From positions 1 to 64,000 of the forward strand of contig JBEKWN010000004.1 in the NCBI GenBank assembly GCA_049513055.1: DNA of 64,000 nucleotides, in the 5' to 3' direction. Of the stretch, positions 60,398 through 64,000 are shown in pieces. The position numbers and the translations under genes were made by a program. The notes under the pieces were generated by a model. It was not told where the DNA came from, made no database searches, and was given only the letters and a program-made list of their open reading frames with translations. Position 1 is the first letter of the stretch, and each line of letters starts with the position of its first letter. The stretch is from UBA1163 sp049513055 (GTDB taxonomy: Bacteria > Desulfobacterota > BSN033 > UBA1163).

Positions 60398-60931
60398 TTA
60401 TAATGACGTTCCAAATATGTAGGCCTTCTTCATTGCTTTTTGGTTCTTTAGAATTTCTCCTTTTTCGTAGGCCTTGGCCAAAACTTTGCCCGCGAATTTC
60501 ATGCCTAAATAATCACATGACAGGCGGAGCATTTCAACGAGTAGTCTGCAAGATTTTGGCCCTTCGGCTGAAGGTGATACAATGACCCATTTTTTGCCTT
60601 TTAATTTTCGGCTGGGAACGAAAGGCCTCATTCGATCAATTAGAAGTTTCATCTTTCCGGTAGGACCATTCCAATAATTTGGTGTGCCGAAAATGATTAA
60701 ATCTGCCTTTTCCATCTTCGGATAAATCTTTTTCATTCCATCATTTTGGGAACACAGATAGTCCCCCTTTTTACAATCACGACAATCCATACAGGGCAGG
60801 ATTTCATAATCGTATAGGTAAAGTTTTTCGCTTTTGTGCCCCTTTTCCTTGTTCCCTTTTAAAATCTGGTCAATTAATATATCCGTATTACCTCTTTTTC
60901 TCGCGCTTCCATTCAATGCCAGGATTTTCAC
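60398..60931 (-). CDS. Flavodoxin-fold NAD(P)H-dependent reductase with Cys motif
   Basis: 177 residues from a GTG at 60931 with AGGGG eight bases upstream; an in-frame ATG at 60949 has no ribosome site. FMN-reductase fold: L-N-G-S-A-R-K-R-G-N-T (phosphate loop), then G-T-P-N-Y-W-N-G near residue 83. Between them lies C-M-D-C-R-D-C-K-K-G-D-Y-L-C, similar to the compact Cys motif of iron-sulfur flavoproteins of anaerobes. It probably binds FMN and a [4Fe-4S] cluster and shuttles electrons. Isolated gene. Confidence 0.85.
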   Translation of the reverse strand: MKILALNGSARKRGNTDILIDQILKGNKEKGHKSEKLYLYDYEILPCMDCRDCKKGDYLCSQNDGMKKIYPKMEKADLIIFGTPNYWNGPTGKMKLLIDRMRPFVPSRKLKGKKWVIVSPSAEGPKSCRLLVEMLRLSCDYLGMKFAGKVLAKAYEKGEILKNQKAMKKAYIFGTSL

Positions 60932-61191
60932 AACAAATACCCCTTTCATTGTTGAGATTTTAGCCTTGGTAAGGTGGGATGGCCAACCAATCTCAAATAA
61001 AAAATTAAGGTTAAAAACCTGCTCTAGTCTCAGTCGTATCAGGTCTATTAGTTACACCTACAAAAATTCAATAGATGAATATGATATTGAAACATTTTCG
61101 ATGGTCTGAAAACAGAGGAGATATAGCAGAGATAACACCCCCGAAGCCGGACACCGCGACCACAACATGTTGGACCATCAGCCCCAGATCC

Positions 61192-63090
61192 TCACTTCAG
61201 CCCCGCCTTGCGCAAGGCGTTAATGAGTCTATCTGTTTCCGATCGATCCTTATATAGGGATAACTTTGCAAACCGTTCCAGTGAGAAGTTGGGATCGATC
61301 CTGAGAACCTTTGCGGCTTCAGCACGGGCTTCATCCTCCTTGCCCGCTTGCATCAAAGTAGCAACTAGTGAGACTTGGGTAAGCAACTGATTGGGCTCTT
61401 TTTGGAGGATTCTCCTATAAATTGCAATCGCTTCCTCATACTGTCCTGTACAGCGATAGCAGATACCCAGGGTCAGCAAGCAGAGATGTGGAGGAATAGG
61501 ACTGAGACGCATGGCCTTCTGGAGGATAGGAATGGCTTCCGTGGGTCGGCCCGCCGCCAAAAGATTTATCCCCAACTGGGTATAGGCATCAACCGAATTG
61601 GGCTCGAGGGTCACCGCACGCTCTGCCTCAGCGATGCCCTTCTCGTAATCCTTGTTCAACATTATGTAATATTTGCCCAATATCTCGTGGGGGTGGGCCA
61701 AGGAGTCGTCAAGGGCGACGGCCTTTTGGACCAGCTTCATCCCTCGCTCTAAAGCCTCTCGAGGATTCGTGTATACGCCCACCAACACCTCATGCGCAAG
61801 GGCCAGCGCCGCGTAACTATAGGCCAGTGCATATCCAGGGTCCAGAGCAATGGCTTCTTCGGCCAATTGCCGGGCCAGAGCTTGGCTTTCTTTGGTGAAG
61901 ACCTCATGATGTTCTCGTGCCTGCATCACTTTCAAGTAGGCCTCAATGTTTTTCGTCCCTTTGGCGAACATCCGGGCTTCCTCTCCCTGCGTCAAGGTCA
62001 CCCGCGTGGCGGTGAGGATCTTCATGCTGATCTCATCTTGGGTGGCAAAGATGTCCTTCAATTCCCGGTCATATCGTTCGGAGAACAAGTGATAACCCGT
62101 GAGGGCATCGATCAATTGCGCGGTAATTCGAACCCGTTCGCCTGAAAACTGAACGCTCCCCTCCAGCACATACCGCACCCCCATCTCCTCACTCACCTGT
62201 TGAAACTTTACTGGTTTCCCTTTATAGGTGAAGGTCGAGTTCCGCCCGATGACGAAGAGCTGTGAAGACTTGGAGAGCGCAGCGATGACTTCGTCAGTGA
62301 TCCCGTCGCTTAGATATTCATGTTTGGGATCGCCGCTGGTGTATGCAAAGGGCAGCACGGCGATGGAGGGCTTGTCCGGCAAGGGAAAAGCCATCTTCTC
62401 CTTGGAGGCAACCTCCACGGGCGGAGGGGCAGGGTGCAAGTATAAACGCCAGATCACAAAAGCAGCGGCTACTACAATTAGAATTGCTAAAACTATTAAA
62501 GCTGTCTTCTGCCATTGCCTTGGTTTAGACTTTTTCTCACCGATTACCTTGCCGGCTGCCTCAGCCTCCATAAGGACTTGATACACACGCACTGGTTCCA
62601 AAATGTTCTTAACGGTTTGTTCCCCAAGATATTTATATCCAAGATTCAGCTTGTTCTTAACATGATCAAAGGCAGTTCCAGAGATATAAATGCCTCCTGC
62701 TTCGGATAGGCTCTCTAATCTTGCTGCGATATTGACTCCATCGCCTAAGATCTGCTCTCCATCCTCGATGACGTCTCCAAGGTTGACACCAATTCGAAAT
62801 TCCATCTTTCGATTTTCAGGAAGATCAGCATTTCGCGTTTCAAGTTCCTTCTGAATCTCGACAGCACACTCAACAGCATCCACGACACTTCCAAACTCAG
62901 CCAGCACATTATCTCCTGGTGCATCCACTACACGGCCATGATGATGCTGAATAAGGCCAGCCATTACTTCTTTATAAGCGTTAAGACAGTGGATTGTTCC
63001 AACCTCATCCTCCTCCATGAGACGGCTGTAACCCTTCACATCCGCACTGAGAATGGCAGCGAGTTTACGTTTAATTTCTTGTGTGGTCAT
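61192..63090 (-). CDS. Class III adenylate/guanylate cyclase with TolB-like and TPR regions
   Basis: 632 residues from the ATG at 63090; a TTG four codons earlier is possible. N-terminal class III cyclase domain with metal-binding Asp17 (S-A-D-V-K-G-Y-S) and Asp60 (G-D-N-V-L-A-E-F) plus the G-D-G-V-N-I-A-A-R-L motif near 138. A membrane segment follows (about residues 202-222), then a TolB-type beta region (F-A-Y-T-S-G-D-P-K, Y-L-S-D-G-I-T-D-E) and TPR repeats to the end. Should make cAMP or cGMP in the cytoplasm and present the TPR part outside. It could work with the CHASE2 and caspase proteins in this region. Confidence 0.9.
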   Translation of the reverse strand: MTTQEIKRKLAAILSADVKGYSRLMEEDEVGTIHCLNAYKEVMAGLIQHHHGRVVDAPGDNVLAEFGSVVDAVECAVEIQKELETRNADLPENRKMEFRIGVNLGDVIEDGEQILGDGVNIAARLESLSEAGGIYISGTAFDHVKNKLNLGYKYLGEQTVKNILEPVRVYQVLMEAEAAGKVIGEKKSKPRQWQKTALIVLAILIVVAAAFVIWRLYLHPAPPPVEVASKEKMAFPLPDKPSIAVLPFAYTSGDPKHEYLSDGITDEVIAALSKSSQLFVIGRNSTFTYKGKPVKFQQVSEEMGVRYVLEGSVQFSGERVRITAQLIDALTGYHLFSERYDRELKDIFATQDEISMKILTATRVTLTQGEEARMFAKGTKNIEAYLKVMQAREHHEVFTKESQALARQLAEEAIALDPGYALAYSYAALALAHEVLVGVYTNPREALERGMKLVQKAVALDDSLAHPHEILGKYYIMLNKDYEKGIAEAERAVTLEPNSVDAYTQLGINLLAAGRPTEAIPILQKAMRLSPIPPHLCLLTLGICYRCTGQYEEAIAIYRRILQKEPNQLLTQVSLVATLMQAGKEDEARAEAAKVLRIDPNFSLERFAKLSLYKDRSETDRLINALRKAGLK

Positions 63091-63145
63091 GGAATCCCCC
63101 AAAGGTTAGTTGGGAGGTTGGTTGAAACCCCTATGCTTTGACAAG

Positions 63146-63174
63146 AGTTTACTAATTTTGGATAAAAACTTCAA
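63146..63174 (-). promoter_or_regulatory. Promoter candidate for the adenylate cyclase gene
   Basis: Minus-strand TTGAAG (63169-63174), 17-base spacer, TAAACT (63146-63151). Four of six positions match consensus in each box. It lies about 55 bp upstream of the ATG. Confidence 0.4.
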
Positions 63175-63282
63175 CAAGAATTATCGATTACGACTTGAAG
63201 TGTTGTATAGTGGGGCAAAAATGTAAAAACAACATTACAGGAAGGAAGATTTAAAAAAGGGTTCACTGCTTCACCTCAAATC

Positions 63283-63330
63283 TTCACTCTAATATTGCTC
63301 TGAAAGGTAACGATTACGAGTAGAAATGTG
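63283..63330 (+). repeat. 47-bp conserved element, copy 2
   Basis: Aligned with 59363-59409 (38 of 48 positions). A shorter relative at 63181-63205 shares CGATTACGA and GAAxTGT. The pair lies upstream of the cyclase gene. Confidence 0.65.
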
Positions 63331-63373
63331 TAAATAAAAAACCATGGCTTGATGATCGGATAATTGGAATTTA

Positions 63374-63500
63374 CCCCGTTAGAAATAATGCCCCGCTGCT
63401 CCCTCTGGACCAGAGGCCCTCTGGGCCGGCGGCTGCAGCGGGGTTAGATTTTAGAATAATTCCGGCGGGGTTTAATGCCCCGCTGGAATTTCTAACGGGG
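63374..63500. repeat. Compound palindrome with three nested hairpins
   Basis: An outer 13-bp perfect stem CCCCGTTAGAAAT (63374-63386) / ATTTCTAACGGGG (63488-63500) encloses an arm with CCCCGCTGC/GCAGCGGGG (63391-63399, 63435-63443) that itself holds CCTCTGG/CAGAGG, and a second arm AATTCCGGCGGGG (63458-63470) / CCCCGCTGGAATT (63478-63490). The second arm overlaps the outer stem by three bases. May act as terminator for the gene to the right, or be a mobile repeat. Confidence 0.6.
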
Positions 63501-63530
63501 TTTACTTGGACCCGTCAAGATGGATTTTGC

Positions 63531-64000
63531 TTAAAATGGATATTTTCCCGCTTTGATCACGGCATCGGCAATCTCTCTTCTAAGTATCACTGTGTTGACG
63601 GGGGTAAAACGAGTCAGTTTCTTGAGAGCAAACAACTGAGTCCTGAGTGTGTCCCGCTCGGCGATGGCTGACAGGATCTGCTTTGCACATCGTTCCACCC
63701 GCTCCAAGGCATCATTCACATAGACCTTTGTCATGGTCCTCTGAAGTTGGAACTTCTCATCGCCACCCTTTTCCATCGTCTTCAATGCCCGGAGTAGGGC
63801 GCTTTCCATAGCAAAGATTTCGATAACCATTTCGCTGATCAGGGCCAGAACCTCCTGCTCGTCGGCCAGCTTCATCATGTACTTCTGAACCGCCGCCCCT
63901 GCAACAAAAAGGGCGATCTTCTTGGCCATCTCGACCATTTCTTTCTGCAAGGTGAGTTTCCCATCGTCCATTTCAACCGCAGGTCGAAGCGTGACGAGTT
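63531..64000 (-). CDS. C-terminal part of a probable acyl-CoA dehydrogenase (runs off right edge)
   Basis: 156 codons are open to the right window edge, with an in-frame Met at 63971 that is internal. The all-helical sequence (K-E-M-V-E-M-A-K-K-I-A-L-F-V, then E-M-V-I-E-I-F-A-M-E-S-A-L-L-R) resembles the extra C-terminal helical domain of larger acyl-CoA dehydrogenases (VLCAD/ACAD9-like, about 600 residues). It ends R-E-I-A-D-A-V-I-K-A-G-K-Y. The diagnostic flavin and catalytic motifs would lie outside the window, so the family call is provisional. Confidence 0.6.
   Translation of the reverse strand, partial: LVTLRPAVEMDDGKLTLQKEMVEMAKKIALFVAGAAVQKYMMKLADEQEVLALISEMVIEIFAMESALLRALKTMEKGGDEKFQLQRTMTKVYVNDALERVERCAKQILSAIAERDTLRTQLFALKKLTRFTPVNTVILRREIADAVIKAGKYPF

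Larger units (their letters stand above)
63091..63530. other. Non-coding region upstream of the cyclase gene
   Basis: 440 bp with no gene. Holds a promoter candidate for the cyclase (63146-63174), two copies of the conserved repeat (63181-63205 partial and 63283-63330) and a compound palindrome (63374-63500). Confidence 0.6.

Overview
The window reads as chromosome from an anaerobic Deltaproteobacterium (Desulfobacterota), probably a syntroph or sulfate reducer that oxidises fatty or aromatic acids. This is inferred from gene content: soluble NuoE/F/G-type subunits beside EtfAB, HdrA- and HdrD-like proteins, several acyl-CoA dehydrogenases, a phenylacetate-CoA-ligase-like enzyme and a probable selenoprotein. 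No rRNA, tRNA, CRISPR array, integrase or intact insertion sequence was recognised. Most genes lie on the minus strand.

Positions 1-16422 (minus) hold an energy-conservation and beta-oxidation block. In transcription order: a MerR regulator, thiolase, 3-hydroxyacyl-CoA dehydrogenase, acyl-CoA dehydrogenase, HdrD-like Fe-S protein, DRTGG protein, RsbW-like ATPase, second DRTGG protein, PHP phosphoesterase, sensor-type ATPase, NuoE, small [2Fe-2S] protein, NuoF, NuoG-like molybdopterin-fold protein, EtfB, EtfA, acyl-CoA dehydrogenase and an HdrA-like flavoprotein running off the left edge. The accessory set is the one usually seen around bifurcating [FeFe] hydrogenases or formate dehydrogenases. 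Here the catalytic subunit is a NuoG-like protein lacking the Cys/Sec ligand of formate dehydrogenases, and Etf/acyl-CoA dehydrogenase genes follow it directly. The layout suggests electron transfer between acyl-CoA oxidation, NADH and an Hdr module.

Positions 16484-38011 hold a CBS-ACT protein, the phenylacetate-CoA-ligase homologue and two full branched-chain-type ABC importer clusters. Each contains its own long-chain-type acyl-CoA synthetase and a LEA14-like lipoprotein, so the cargo is more likely a carboxylic acid that is thioesterified on entry than an amino acid. A third, decayed copy (a truncated livG plus an intact livF) is on the plus strand. A ferredoxin, a small Cys-containing protein and a third acyl-CoA dehydrogenase lie between them.

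Positions 38099-45027 are bounded by two paralogous exported proteins. Inside is a three-gene redox module: a TlpA-like thioredoxin whose active site reads W-(TGA)-P-Y-C with a good bacterial SECIS-like hairpin just after the TGA, a small anchored protein, and a CcdA/DsbD-like membrane protein. A universal stress protein and a lipoprotein follow.

Positions 45065-63090 are rich in exported and signalling proteins: a CHASE2 membrane protein, a WD40-caspase fusion, an Hcp-like protein with a Sec signal peptide and no other type VI genes, a 15-repeat TPR protein, five exported proteins including one DUF4384-like, a second exported caspase with a duplicated N-terminal domain and a calcium-binding loop, a flavodoxin-fold reductase and a class III adenylate cyclase with TPRs. 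A repeated 47-bp sequence lies upstream of both the second caspase and the cyclase. The right edge carries a compound palindrome and the C-terminal end of another protein, probably an acyl-CoA dehydrogenase.
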